Source: DATAOG01 sp963798075
GTDB taxonomy: Bacteria; Pseudomonadota; Alphaproteobacteria; Geminicoccales; Geminicoccaceae
Direction of reading: 5' to 3'
Assembly: GCA_963798075.1 (NCBI GenBank)
Contig: CAWCRU010000036.1
Coordinates: 1 to 64,000, forward strand
DNA length: 64,000 nt
The translations under genes and the position numbers were made by a program. Numbering within the stretch: position 1 is the first letter of the stretch; each line of letters begins with the position of its first letter. Below the pieces are notes generated by a model. It was not told the origin of the DNA. It made no database searches and saw only the letters and a program-made list of their open reading frames with translations. Below, piece after piece: positions 27,854 to 38,236 of this stretch.

Positions 27854-30800
27854 TCAGGCACTGGGCTCGTAGGCTTCGAGCCCTAGTCTCTGCAGCAGAT
27901 CATGATATCGCGGATCGGAGTGCAGAGGCTCGTAAATCTGCTGGACCTTGAGAAAAATCAGCCAGCTCGACTTGGCTTCATAGGCTCTCTCGAGCCATGA
28001 AAGCGCCGCCTCGGTGTCGCCCAAGCCGATGTTGAGCCAGGCGAACGCAAGCGGATCGACGTGATCGCGCTCGGCCCGGCCGGTCAGCTCGTCCAGCAGC
28101 CTTCGGGCCTCGTCTTGGTTGCCGGCAACACCATGCGCCCATCCCAATTGCGCGGTGGCAAACGCCTCGCCTCGCGTGAGCTCCACCGTCTTCTGAAGTT
28201 CGGCGATGGCCTGCTCATGGTTTCCCAGCTGGGCATAAGCCAGTCCGAGTTGCCGATGGGCATGGGAGAACATCGGGTCGCGCTCGATGATACCGAGGAG
28301 CCGTAGCTGTTGCCTGCTCGGGCCGTCCCGCGCGAATAAGGGCCCCGCCCAAATCCACCTCGGCCCAGGATATCAGCGGATCGAGCTCCAACGCCTGCTC
28401 GATCTCCGCCGCCGCCTCTTCATGCCTGCCGAGCGGCGTCAGCAGCAAAATGCCGTAGTGCTGGCGGGCCCGGGCGTTATGGGGATCGAGCTCGAGCGCC
28501 TGTCGATAGGCGCGCTCGGAGCCGGCCCAGTCCCGATCGTACAGCCCAAGGACAATCGCCAGCACGTGGTAGGCCTCCGCATTGGCAGGATCGAGCTCCA
28601 GCGCCGTCATGGCCGCGCTCTTGGCCTTCGGATAGGCCTCGTTGGCAGGCATGTGGCCGAATTCGCCAAGCAGCTGGTAGATGTGCGCGAGCTTGAGCAT
28701 GGCCTGGAGCTGAAATCGCGAGGCCTGCTCCGATGGCGGCAGCGCCTGCGCCATGTCCACGGCTTCTTGATAGCGTGCTCTGGCCTCGACGAAGGCGAAC
28801 CGGTCGAAGGCCACATCGCCAGCCCGAGTCGCATAAGGGATCGCGTTTTCCAGCAGTCCTGCCTCACGGTAGTGACGAGCGAGCAGCTCCGGCTCTCTGT
28901 GCGCCTTCTCCTCGAACCGTCCCTCCAGGACTGCTGCAATCCGAGCGTGCAATTGCTGGCGTCGGCTCTTCAGCAACGATTGGTAGGCCACGTCCTGGAC
29001 CAGGGCATGCTTGAAGCTGTAGGTGGCGGCGGGCGGGCCGCCTCGGCGAAAGACCAGTTCGGAAGCGACCAGCTGGTCGAGGGCGCCTTGCAGCTGATCC
29101 TCTGGACGGTCGGCTACGGCGGCGAGCAGCTCGTGCGAAAACTCACGGCCAATTACCGAGCCAATCTGCGCTACTTCCTTGACCGGGGCCAAGCGGTCGA
29201 GGCGGGCCATCAGCGAGCCGTGCAGGGTCGTCGGGATCGCGAGCGGCGGCAACGGCCCCGAGAGCTCGTAGTGGTCGCCGGCATCGCGCAGCAAGCCCGC
29301 TTCCAGGACGGTCTTGGTCAGCTCCTCGACGAACAACGGCACGCCGTCGGTCTTGAGCAGGATCTGCTGGAGCACTTCCGCCGGCAGCGGCTTGCTGCCG
29401 GTCAGGCGCTCGACCATCTGCGCCCCCTGGCGCTGGCCGAGCCGGCTCAGCGTCAGGGACGTGACATGCGTGCGGCCGGTCCGAGGTGGTGTGAACTCGG
29501 ATCGGAAGCTGATCAGCAACAGAACCGGAAGATGCTGGATACGATCGACGATCAGCCCGAACAGCTCGCTCGACGTCGGGTCGATCCAGTGGGCGTCCTC
29601 GAGCACCATGAGCAGCGGCCGCCGCTCGGCGAGGCCGACGACCCGCTCGAGCAGAGCATCGAAGGTGCCGAGCTTTTGCGCCTCCGGCGTCAGCTCCACG
29701 GGCGGGTAGCGCGGTGTCGCTGGCAACGACAGCAGCGCCGCGAGCGGGGGCACGACCTCGGCAAGGTTCTCGGTCGCCTCGGCGAGGATCGTCTCGAGCC
29801 GATCGAGCCTCGCCTCCGCGGTGTCTTCCAGCCGAAAGCCGGCGGCGCGCTCCAGCTGGTCGATCAGCGGAAAGAGCGCGCTGTTGGTATGATGGGGCGA
29901 GCAATAGTAGCGCAGGCGAGTGTGCGGCTCATCGGCCAGACGCTCGATCAGGCTGCGGATGAGGCGCGACTTGCCGATGCCGGGCTCGCCCGCGAGGAGC
30001 ACGGTCTGGCCGTCGCCATCCTTGGCCCACTCCCAGCGTTCGAGCAGGATGCCGAGCTCGTGCCCGCGTCCGACCAGCGGGGTCAGCCCCTTGCCGTGCA
30101 ATGCATCGAAGCGCCCCTCGGCCCGAGCCGCCCCCTCGACCCGCCAGGCGGCAAGCGGCTCGGCGAAACCTTTGAGGCGCCGCGCGCCGAGATCGGTCAG
30201 CTCGAACAATCCACCCACGAGCCGTCGTGTCGCCTGGCTGATCACCACGCTGCCCGGCGCTGCGAGCGCCTCGAGCCGCGCTGCGAGATTTGGCGTCTCG
30301 CCAACCACCGTCTCCTCTTTCGCCGCGCCCCGCCCGATCAGGTCACCGATCATGACGAGGCCGGTCGCAATTCCGACCCGGGCCGCGAGCGGCGCGCCAT
30401 GCGCCGTCAATCGTCCCACGGCCCCGGCCAGCTCCAGGCCGGCGTGGACGGCACGCTCGGCATCGCCCTCATGGGCCCGAGGCCAGCCGAAGCAAACGAG
30501 CACACGGCCGCCGGTGTATTTGACGACGTGCCCGTTCCAGCGCCTGATCACGCTTCTGCAGCATTGCTGATAGGCGTGGATCGTCCCGCGGATAGTCTCG
30601 GGATCGAGCCCCGCCAGAAGCTCCTCCGACCCGACCAGATCGCAGAACAGGATCGTCAGTTGACGCCGCTCGGCTTGGGATCTGGCGAGAACCCCCGGCG
30701 ATTGCGTTGCCAGACGGCTGGCGGTTGGCTCTACTGCCCCAGAGCGCTCTTGCGGGCTCAGCGCGGCGATCGCTTTGAGGAGCTTCTTGCGGTGGCCAAG

Positions 30801-30929
30801 CGAGATGCCGAGCTCTTCCAGATCGGTCTCGGACAGATCCGCCAAGATGTCGGCGTCAATGTCACTTTCCCGCAGCCTCTGCTCGTAGCGCTCGAGCCCC
30901 AGCCTCCGCAGCCAAGCCGCGATGTCCAC
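27854..30929 (-). CDS. SAM / adenylate-cyclase-like / AAA ATPase / TPR signalling protein, frame-disrupted
   Basis: Large cytosolic signalling protein, about 1025 residues after repair. Order: SAM domain (1-60), class III nucleotide cyclase homology domain (about 85-265), AAA/NACHT-like ATPase with Walker A LAGEPGIGKSRL (from about 280), then TPR repeats to the end. The first metal aspartate is present (LFCDLVG, D97) but the expected GDG is GGR at 140-142, so cyclase activity is doubtful. The frame changes near 28295-28310: one frame ends ...EQATATAPRYHRA and the other continues LLGIIERDPMFSHAH; one extra base is present. It is monocistronic and divergent from the aminotransferase gene. Its target is unknown. 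Confidence 0.85.
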
Positions 30930-31172
30930 GCCGATCCCTCATGCGGTGGTGATCGCGTAGCATAGCTACCAGAGTGGCGGGTCGGTGGCCGCCAATCGAT
31001 ACGCGCCCCTCACCCGTGACGCCCGGAGCGTGCGTACGGCGACGTTTGGGCGGGCGGGCCGGCTCGGCGACGACCACGCTAATCCGTCGACAATGACAGT
31101 GCCCGCCATCGGGGGTACGGTGAACGGCCCGATGCTATCAGCGTCTGTCACCCTTGCCTGTCGAGGCCCGCG

Positions 31173-32435
31173 ATGACAACAGCAATCCCGATGCCGTCGT
31201 TCGAACCCCTCGAGCAGGGACGGGTCGACGATTCGCTACGCCGGCGCGCCGCCAAGGTGATCCCGGGTGGCCTCTGGGGGCACATGAACGCGGCCCGGTT
31301 GCCCGCCCCCTATCCGCAGTATTTTGCCCGTGCCCAGGGGTGTCGGCTCTGGGATGTCGACGGCAATGAATACGTCGATTTCATGTGCAGCTACGGACCG
31401 ATGATCCTCGGTTATGGCGACGAGGATGTGGAACGGGCGGCCGCGCGCCAGCGGGCGCAGTTCGATATCGCCAATGGCCCCGGCCGGGGCTTGGTGGAGC
31501 TGGCCGAGCTGGTGGTCGAGACCGTTCCCCATGCGGACTGGGTGATCTTTGCCAAGAACGGCACCGATGCCACTACGCTCTGCGTCACGCTCGCCCGCGC
31601 CGGCACCAGACGGCGCAAGGTTCTGGTGGCGCGCGGCTCGTATCACGGTGCCGCGCCCTGGTGCACGCCGTCGCCGGCCGGCGTCACCACCGAGGACCGG
31701 GCGCATCTGCTCCCCTTCGACTACAACGATGCGGCCAGCCTGAAAGCGGCGGCGGATGAGGCCGGAGACGATCTCGCGGCGATCCTGGTGAGCGCGTTCC
31801 GCCACGATGTTCGCCGCGACCAGGAGCTGCCGACCCCGGAGTTCGCCGCAGCGGCCCGGGCTCTTTGCGACCGCCAGGCTGCGGCCCTGATCATCGACGA
31901 CGTCCGCGCCGGCTTTCGCCTGCATCTCGGCGGCAGCTGGGAACCGCTCGGCGTCAGGCCGGATCTGAGCGCCTGGAGCAAGGCGATCGCCAATGGCTAT
32001 GCGCTGGCGGCGGTGACCGGCGGCGACCGCTTCCGGCCGGCGGCCCAGGAGATCTTCACCACCGGCTCCTTCTGGTGCGCGGCCGTGCCCATGGCGGCGG
32101 CCATCGCCACCCTGCGGAAGCTGCAGGCCAGCGATGCGGTCGGGCACATGGCGCGCATGGGCTCTCGGCTGCGCGTCGGGATCGAGGCGCAGGCCCGGCA
32201 TCATGAGGTCGGCATCCGGCAATCCGGGCCAGCGCAGATGCCGCTCATCCTGTTCGACGACGACGCCAGCCTCGCGAAGGGCAACCTGTTCGCCGCGACC
32301 GCGCTCGGCCAGGGCGTCTACCTCCACCCGTGGCACAACATGTTCCTGTCGCTCGCGCACCGCGAGGCCGACATCGACCGGGCGCTCGAGGCCACGGATC
32401 AGGCGCTCGCGGCCGTCGCCGCCAGATACGGCTGA
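31173..32435 (+). CDS. Class III aminotransferase (glutamate-1-semialdehyde aminomutase-like)
   Basis: PLP enzyme of 420 residues. The PLP lysine is K270 in SAWSKAIANGY and the pyridine-nitrogen aspartate is in IIDDVRAGFRL, where the common DEV-TGFR reads DDVRAGFR. It opens like GSA aminomutases (AAKVIPGGLWGHMNAARLP; WDVDGNEYVDFMCSYGPMILG). Placed 113 bp before a complete dipeptide-type importer operon, so it is more likely catabolic than a heme gene. Substrate unknown; an amino acid or amine delivered by the importer is plausible. Confidence 0.88.
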   Translation: MTTAIPMPSFEPLEQGRVDDSLRRRAAKVIPGGLWGHMNAARLPAPYPQYFARAQGCRLWDVDGNEYVDFMCSYGPMILGYGDEDVERAAARQRAQFDIANGPGRGLVELAELVVETVPHADWVIFAKNGTDATTLCVTLARAGTRRRKVLVARGSYHGAAPWCTPSPAGVTTEDRAHLLPFDYNDAASLKAAADEAGDDLAAILVSAFRHDVRRDQELPTPEFAAAARALCDRQAAALIIDDVRAGFRLHLGGSWEPLGVRPDLSAWSKAIANGYALAAVTGGDRFRPAAQEIFTTGSFWCAAVPMAAAIATLRKLQASDAVGHMARMGSRLRVGIEAQARHHEVGIRQSGPAQMPLILFDDDASLAKGNLFAATALGQGVYLHPWHNMFLSLAHREADIDRALEATDQALAAVAARYG

Positions 32436-32548
32436 GCGAGCCGGCCCGACGATTGCCCTTGGAGGCTTTGTCCGGCGCGGGTACCGTCGGGTCGCGGGTC
32501 TCGGATCGGCCGGGTCCTTGCCACGATCAAAAAGGGAGAGGCGCTAAG

Positions 32549-34156
32549 ATGGCAACTCACATGCGAATGACCACGAGGCGACTGCTGGCGCTCGGCGCTG
32601 CGGTCGTCGCTTCGAGCGCGGCCGGGGTCGACCCGGTGGCCGCCGCCGATCGTGATACGCTCGTCATCGCCCGCGACATGGACGTCGACTCGCTCGATCC
32701 CGGGCGCGCCTGGTGCGACACCTGCCAGATCTATCTGAGCTCGGTGTACGAGACGCTGGTGGGCCTCGCCCCCGACAATCGCACCCTGGTGCCGGGGCTC
32801 GCCCAGTCTTGGGATGTCAATGACAATCAAACCCAGTTCACCTTCCATCTCAACCCGGCCGCGGTCTTTGCCGACGGCTCGCCGGTCGAAGCCAAGGACG
32901 TTAAATGGTCCTGGGAACGCCTGCGCAACCTCAAAGGCGGCGCTTCGTTCTTTATGGACCCGGTGCAGAAGATCGAGACGCCGGATAGCAAGACAGTCAT
33001 GGTGATCCTGAGTGCGCCCAACTCCGAGTTTCTAGGCATCATGAATGCCTCCTACACCGGGGTGACCAACAGTGACGTCGCCCTCGAACACGGCGCCAAT
33101 GCCAAGGACGACGCCGACGCCAGCGACACGGCCGAGCCCTGGTTCCTCGCGAACTCGGCCGGTTCGGGTCCATTCGTGCTCGAGACCTATCGGCCCAATG
33201 ACGAATTGCGACTTAAGCGCAACGACAACTATTGGGGCACCCAGCCGGCGTTTGCCGAGGTGGTGATCAAGCAGACCAAGGATGCCGTAAGCCAGGCCCA
33301 GATGTTGGAATCGGGCGCGGCCGACGTCGCGATGCAACTCGATCCGGACACCGCGAAGTCGGTGAGCGCGCCCGAGGTCACGGTCAAGACGGTGCCGTCA
33401 TTCAATTTCGTCTATGTGGCTCTGAGCCCCGGCGCCAAGGCTAACCAGGTGCCGCTGACGCCGACGGTTCGCGAGGCCTTCGGCTATGCGCTCGACTACC
33501 AAGGCGCGATCGAGTTCACGTTGGGGGGCGAAGGCGACCTGCAGGCCTCGCCGGTCCCCAACGGTTTCCCCGGTACCGATGGCCTGCCGGTGCCGACGCA
33601 TGATGTCGACAAGGCCAAGGCGTTGCTCGCCGAGGCCGGCGTCGCTGACGGTTTTGCCATGGACGCCATCTATCCCAATGTGAATGTCTATGGGGTCGAT
33701 TTCACGACTTTGATGCAGAAGGTCCAACAGGACCTGGACAAGGTCGGGATCGAGATCAACCTGCAGCCGGTGACCTTTTCCGTGTGGCGCGATCACGTCA
33801 ATGGCGATGGAATCCCGCTGACGGCGGTCTACTACGCCCCCGACTACTTCGGATCCGGTCAGTACGCCCAGTATTTCGCGATGACTGGCGAGACGGCGTG
33901 GTCCAAGCGGGCCGGCGCTGCCCGCGACCCATCGATCGTCAACCGCCGGGAGGCGGAACTGCTGGCGGCGGCGCTGGCCGCGGGCGGCAAGGAGCAGGAC
34001 AAGCTCTATCACGAGCTGGCCATGGAGATGATCAAGGACCGGATCATCTTCCCCCTGCTGAGCCCGAAGCTGGTGCTCGCCTATCGCAACGACGTCAAAG
34101 GCGTACGCTACAGCGCCTGCTGCAATCTGCCGCTGGCCGAACTCAGCCGCGAGTGA
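32549..34156 (+). CDS. Peptide ABC transporter substrate-binding protein (SBP family 5)
   Basis: Periplasmic receptor of 535 residues. The ATG at 32549 follows AAAGGGAGAG by eight bases. The N-terminus TTRRLLALGAAVVASSAA is a signal peptide with a twin-arginine pair, so Tat export is possible. Family-5 features are IARDMDVDSLDPGRAW, FHLNPAAVFADGSPVEAKD and VREAFGYALDY. The C-terminal part has a CDTCQ segment near residue 50 and a CC pair close to the end, which may form a disulfide (inference). First gene of the 32549-38140 operon. Confidence 0.92.
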   Translation: MATHMRMTTRRLLALGAAVVASSAAGVDPVAAADRDTLVIARDMDVDSLDPGRAWCDTCQIYLSSVYETLVGLAPDNRTLVPGLAQSWDVNDNQTQFTFHLNPAAVFADGSPVEAKDVKWSWERLRNLKGGASFFMDPVQKIETPDSKTVMVILSAPNSEFLGIMNASYTGVTNSDVALEHGANAKDDADASDTAEPWFLANSAGSGPFVLETYRPNDELRLKRNDNYWGTQPAFAEVVIKQTKDAVSQAQMLESGAADVAMQLDPDTAKSVSAPEVTVKTVPSFNFVYVALSPGAKANQVPLTPTVREAFGYALDYQGAIEFTLGGEGDLQASPVPNGFPGTDGLPVPTHDVDKAKALLAEAGVADGFAMDAIYPNVNVYGVDFTTLMQKVQQDLDKVGIEINLQPVTFSVWRDHVNGDGIPLTAVYYAPDYFGSGQYAQYFAMTGETAWSKRAGAARDPSIVNRREAELLAAALAAGGKEQDKLYHELAMEMIKDRIIFPLLSPKLVLAYRNDVKGVRYSACCNLPLAELSRE

Positions 34157-34163
34157 CGCCCTT

Positions 34164-34203
34164 GGGGCTGCGCCCGCCGGCGATCCCGGCCGGGGGCAGC
34201 CCC
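34164..34203 (+). promoter_or_regulatory. Strong stem-loop between binding-protein and permease genes
   Basis: GGGGCTGC and the following GC-rich arm (34164-34180) pair with the arm ending GGGCAGCCCC (34186-34203) around a short CGATC loop. It starts eight bases after the binding-protein stop. No T-tract follows. Such structures commonly protect the receptor mRNA and reduce read-through into the permease genes. Confidence 0.6.
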
Positions 34204-34221
34204 TCGAACCGCTGACGAGGG

Positions 34222-35235
34222 ATGTTCGCGCATATCGTCCGCCGCCTGATCGCCATGCCCCTGCTCCTGCTCGGTGTGGCCAGCGTGGCGTTCCTGCTGT
34301 CGCACTTCACCAGAGGCGATCCGCTGGCCTCGGTGGTCCCGGAACGGCAGATGGACAACCCGGCCGTGGTCGCGGCGGCCAAGAAGCGCTGGGGCCTGGA
34401 CAGGTCGCTGCCGGAGCAATACGTCATCTACCTTGGCAACCTCCTCGGCGGCGACCTCGGGACTTCGTTCCGGACCAAGCGCGAGGTGTCCACCGACATT
34501 CTCGAGCGCCTGCCGGCGACGCTCGAGCTGGTGCTGGCGGCGATGCTGGTCGGGACCGTGAGCGGCATCCTGCTCGGCGTGGTCGCCGCCCATTTCCGCA
34601 ATCGCGGCCTCGATCACGGCGCCCGGCTGTTCGCGCTGATCGGCTCGTCGATCCCGGTATTCTGGTCCGGCCTGATCCTCTTGTTCGTCTTCTCGGTGGT
34701 GCTGGCCTGGCTGCCGGGTCCGGGACGCCTCGACCCGCGCACGCCGGCACCGCCGTTCGTGACCGGCATGTTCACGATCGACTCGCTGCTCGCGCGCGAC
34801 CTCGGCACCTTCGTCGACGCGCTCGACCACCTGCTGCTGCCGGCGTTCGTCCTCGGCTGGGCGGTGATGGGCATCATCTCGCGCCTGGTGCGCGCCAGCA
34901 TGCTCGACGTGCTGGGGCAGGAATACATCCTGACCGCGCGCGCCAAAGGCGCGGGCGAACGCCGCGTCCTTTTGAACCATGCGCTGCGCAACGCCCTGAT
35001 CCCGACGCTCACGATCGTCGGCTTCTCGTTCGCCTACCTGATCACAGGCGCCGTCCTCACCGAGACCGTCTTCACTTGGCCCGGCATCGGGTCCTATGCC
35101 GTGGACGCGGCGCGCGCGCTCGACTATCCCGCGATCATCGGCGTCACCATCATCGGCGCGGCGGCGTTCCTGATCGCCAATCTGATCACCGACCTCGCCT
35201 ACGCCGTCGCCAATCCTCGAATCAGGCTCGGCTGA
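34222..35235 (+). CDS. dppB: Dipeptide/oligopeptide ABC transporter permease DppB
   Basis: Permease of 337 residues: FLLSHFTRGDPLASVVP near the N-terminus, KKRWGLDRSLPEQYVIYLGN, then RLPATLELVLAAMLVG and the ATPase-contact loop RAKGAGERRVLLNHALRNA. Ends ANPRIRLG. Encoded after a stem-loop behind the binding-protein gene, six bases ahead of dppC. Confidence 0.93.
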   Translation: MFAHIVRRLIAMPLLLLGVASVAFLLSHFTRGDPLASVVPERQMDNPAVVAAAKKRWGLDRSLPEQYVIYLGNLLGGDLGTSFRTKREVSTDILERLPATLELVLAAMLVGTVSGILLGVVAAHFRNRGLDHGARLFALIGSSIPVFWSGLILLFVFSVVLAWLPGPGRLDPRTPAPPFVTGMFTIDSLLARDLGTFVDALDHLLLPAFVLGWAVMGIISRLVRASMLDVLGQEYILTARAKGAGERRVLLNHALRNALIPTLTIVGFSFAYLITGAVLTETVFTWPGIGSYAVDAARALDYPAIIGVTIIGAAAFLIANLITDLAYAVANPRIRLG

Positions 35236-35241
35236 GCCGCG

Positions 35242-36075
35242 ATGCAGATCGCCGGCCGCGCGAGGGTCGCCCCCAGCTGGTTGACGCTGCCCGTGATGGC
35301 CGGGGCTGTCGTGGTCGCATTCTGGGTAGTGGTGGCGCTGAGCATCGATCTCTGGTCGCCCTATCCGCCGCTCGAGATGGTGGCGCGGCGCCTGCAGCCA
35401 CCGAGCGCGGAGCATCTGGTCGGCACCGACGCGCTCGGTCGCGACGTGCTCGCCCGCACCCTGCATGGCGCCCGCCATTCGATCCCGATCGCCGTCGTGG
35501 TGGTGATCGCCGCGCTGGCGTTGGGCTCCGTGCTCGGCGCCAGCGCCGGTTTCTTCGGCGGCATGGCCGATGGCGCCATCATGCGGCTGGTCGACGTGAC
35601 GCTCGCCTTTCCGCCGGTGCTGCTTGCCATGGCGGTGGCGGCCTCCCTCGGCCCCGGCTTGCGGAACGCGGCCATCGCCATGGTCATCGTCTGGTGGCCG
35701 GTCTACGCCCGGCTGATGCGCGCGCAGGTGCTCGACGTGAAGGAACGCGAGCATGTCGAGGCCGCGATCGCCGGCGGCGCCGGTCGCCTGCGACTGCTGG
35801 TGATTCACATCCTCCCGCTGTGCTGGACGCCCGTGCTGATCAACGCCACGATGGATTTCGGCCAGGTGGTCCTGCTGGCGGCATCGCTGAGCTTCATCGG
35901 CCTTGGCGCGCTGCCGCCGACGCCGGAATGGGGCTCGATGATCTCGGATGGGGCGGTCCACTTCTATCAGTGGTGGATCGCCTTCGGACCGGGGGTCGCG
36001 ATCCTGAGCGTCGTCCTCGGGTTCAACTTTCTCGGTGACGGCTTGCGCGACCTTCTCGATCCGCGGACCGCGTGA
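35242..36075 (+). CDS. dppC: Dipeptide/oligopeptide ABC transporter permease DppC
   Basis: Permease of 277 residues with GTDALGRDVLARTLHGARHS, the contact loop IAGGAGRLRLLVIHILP and the end FNFLGDGLRDLLDPR, all DppC hallmarks. It is paired with the preceding DppB. The N-terminal cytoplasmic segment is short compared with E. coli DppC. Confidence 0.93.
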   Translation: MQIAGRARVAPSWLTLPVMAGAVVVAFWVVVALSIDLWSPYPPLEMVARRLQPPSAEHLVGTDALGRDVLARTLHGARHSIPIAVVVVIAALALGSVLGASAGFFGGMADGAIMRLVDVTLAFPPVLLAMAVAASLGPGLRNAAIAMVIVWWPVYARLMRAQVLDVKEREHVEAAIAGGAGRLRLLVIHILPLCWTPVLINATMDFGQVVLLAASLSFIGLGALPPTPEWGSMISDGAVHFYQWWIAFGPGVAILSVVLGFNFLGDGLRDLLDPRTA

Positions 36076-36089
36076 GCTGAGCGCGAGCG

Positions 36090-37109
36090 ATGGCGCCGAG
36101 CGGACCCCTGCTCGCGATCCGGGACCTGCGGATCAGCTTCGCCACCGGCGCCGGTCCGGTCGAGGCCGTGGCCGGGGTCGATCTCGACCTGGAGGCCGGT
36201 CGCGTGCTCGGCGTGGTCGGCGAATCCGGCTCCGGCAAGAGCGTGACCATGCTCGGCGTCCTGGGGCTTCTGCCCAAGTCGGCGGTAGTCGCCGGGTCGG
36301 TGCGCTTTTGCGGTCAGGAGCTGCTGGGCATGCCCCGGCAGGCTCTGCAGGCGATCCGCGGCGCCCGCATCGGGATGATTTTTCAGGACCCGCTGACCGC
36401 GCTCAATCCGGTGCTGCGGATCGGCGACCAGATCGTCGAGGCGATCCGGATCCACCAGCGCGACGTTTCGCGCCGAGCCGCCACGGCGAGGGCGGTGGAG
36501 CTCCTCGATCTGGTCTCGATCCCGCGGCCCCGCGAGCGTGCGCGGCAGTACCCCCACGAGTTCTCCGGCGGCATGCGGCAACGCGCCATGATCGCCATGG
36601 CGGTGGCCAACCAACCGGAGCTGCTGATCGCCGACGAGCCGACGACGGCGCTCGACGTCACGGTACAGGCGCAGATCCTGGAGGTCCTCGAAAGCCTGCG
36701 CACCCGCCTCGGCATCGGGCTGATCCTGATCACCCACGACCTGGGCGTGGTCGCCGGCACGGCGGATGCGGTCGCCGTCATGTACGCCGGCCGGATCGTC
36801 GAGCTGGGCGGCGTCGACGCCGTGTTCGAGGCCGCGCGCCACCCCTACACCCGCGGACTGCTCGCCGCGCTCCCGAAGCTCGACGCCGGTGATCAGCCGC
36901 TGGTCGGGATCGAGGGCCGGCCGCCCTCCCTGCGCGACCGGCCGTCGGGCTGTGCTTTCCATCCGCGCTGCGCGCTGGCCGAGGACCGCTGCAGGGTTGA
37001 GGTCCCGGCGCTGCGCCTGGTCGGATCGACCCAGAATGCGTGCCATCTGGCCGAGCGCGTGAACCGCAGCCAGTCGCCGAAGCACCCTGTTTTGGATCGC
37101 AGCGGATGA
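36090..37109 (+). CDS. dppD: Dipeptide/oligopeptide ABC transporter ATPase DppD
   Basis: ATPase of 339 residues. Walker A GESGSGKS, signature FSGGMRQRA, Walker B LIADEPTTALD, switch histidine in LITHDLGVV. The C-terminal cysteine region CAFHPRCALAEDRC is the oligopeptide-type extension. Its stop overlaps the next ATPase start as ATGA. In contrast to the importer at 10252-14206, the two ATPases are separate here. Confidence 0.94.
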   Translation: MAPSGPLLAIRDLRISFATGAGPVEAVAGVDLDLEAGRVLGVVGESGSGKSVTMLGVLGLLPKSAVVAGSVRFCGQELLGMPRQALQAIRGARIGMIFQDPLTALNPVLRIGDQIVEAIRIHQRDVSRRAATARAVELLDLVSIPRPRERARQYPHEFSGGMRQRAMIAMAVANQPELLIADEPTTALDVTVQAQILEVLESLRTRLGIGLILITHDLGVVAGTADAVAVMYAGRIVELGGVDAVFEAARHPYTRGLLAALPKLDAGDQPLVGIEGRPPSLRDRPSGCAFHPRCALAEDRCRVEVPALRLVGSTQNACHLAERVNRSQSPKHPVLDRSG

Positions 37110-38140
37110 ACGCGGAGTCGCAGCCCGAGCCGATCCTGTCGGTGCGGCGTCTGGCCAAGGCGTTTCCGGTCCGCCGCGGGGTGATCTTCGATCGCGCGGT
37201 CGGGCAGGTGAGCGCGGTCGCGGAGGTCTCGCTCGACCTGGTCGCCGGCGAGACGCTCGGATTGGTCGGCAAATCCGGCTGCGGCAAGTCGACCCTAGGC
37301 CGCTGCATCATACGGCTCCTCGAACCGACCTCTGGCGAGATCCTGTTTCGCGGCCGCGACATCGCGCGGCTCTCAGCTGCGGCGATGCGGCCGCTGCGCC
37401 GACATCTCCAGATCGTGTTCCAAGATCCCTATGCTTCGCTCCACCCCCGCATGCGGGTCGGGAGGATCGTCGCCGAGCCGCTCCGCCTGGCGCAGATCTC
37501 CAAGCGCGACGTCAACGAGCGCGTCTTTGAACTCCTGGACGTGGTGCAGCTGAATCCGGAGCACGCCCTATCCTTTCCCCATGAGCTTTCCGGAGGTCAG
37601 CGTCAGCGCGTGGGAATCGCGCGGGCGCTGGCGCTCCGCCCCCAGGTCGTCATCCTCGACGAGCCCGTCTCGGCGCTCGACGTCTCGGTTCGGGCCGGCG
37701 TGCTCAATCTCCTGACGGCGCTGCAACAACGGTTCGGCCTGGCCTTCCTGTTCATCGCCCATGACCTCGCCGTCGTGCGCCACATCTCGCAGCGCGTCGC
37801 GGTCATGTACCTGGGCCGGATCGTCGAGACGGCCCGCGCCGATGATTTCTACGCGCGAGCGATGCATCCCTACAGTCAGGCGTTGCTCTCGGCCGTGCCG
37901 TTCGCCGACCCGAAACGTGAGCGGGCGCGTCAGCGCATCGTTCTCAAAGGCGATGTGCCAAGCCCGCTCGATCCACCATCGGGTTGCCGCTTTCGGACCC
38001 GCTGCTGGAAGGCGACGGAACGCTGCGCCGCCGAGGTGCCAAGGCTGCTGGAGCGGGCTGGTGGCCATCGCGTGGCCTGTCATTTTCCGGAGCCGCTGCC
38101 ACCGAGCCCAGCGACGCGTCACGACACCCGCGGCCGATAG
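37106..38140 (+). CDS. dppF: Dipeptide/oligopeptide ABC transporter ATPase DppF
   Basis: ATPase of 344 residues. Walker A GKSGCGKST, signature LSGGQRQRV, Walker B VILDEPVSALD (VSALD instead of TSALD), switch IAHDLAVVRH. The C-terminal CRFRTRCWKATERC extension is present. It is the last gene of the operon 32549-38140; a hydroxyacid dehydrogenase gene follows after about 97 bp in the same direction. Confidence 0.94.
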   Translation: MNAESQPEPILSVRRLAKAFPVRRGVIFDRAVGQVSAVAEVSLDLVAGETLGLVGKSGCGKSTLGRCIIRLLEPTSGEILFRGRDIARLSAAAMRPLRRHLQIVFQDPYASLHPRMRVGRIVAEPLRLAQISKRDVNERVFELLDVVQLNPEHALSFPHELSGGQRQRVGIARALALRPQVVILDEPVSALDVSVRAGVLNLLTALQQRFGLAFLFIAHDLAVVRHISQRVAVMYLGRIVETARADDFYARAMHPYSQALLSAVPFADPKRERARQRIVLKGDVPSPLDPPSGCRFRTRCWKATERCAAEVPRLLERAGGHRVACHFPEPLPPSPATRHDTRGR

Positions 38141-38236
38141 GCCGACGAAGTCTATTTGCAAGCGCGCGGTGCCTGCGATAGTGGCGAGATCGCGCTCAGG
38201 TGCCGTAGAAGAAAAGTGACCGGGGAGCCCGCGACC

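Noticed and set aside
28287..30965. 892-residue open frame antisense to the cyclase/AAA/TPR gene
   Set aside because: It mirrors a gene with clear SAM, AAA and TPR domains; the antisense translation shows no family motif and is typical of GC-rich shadow frames.
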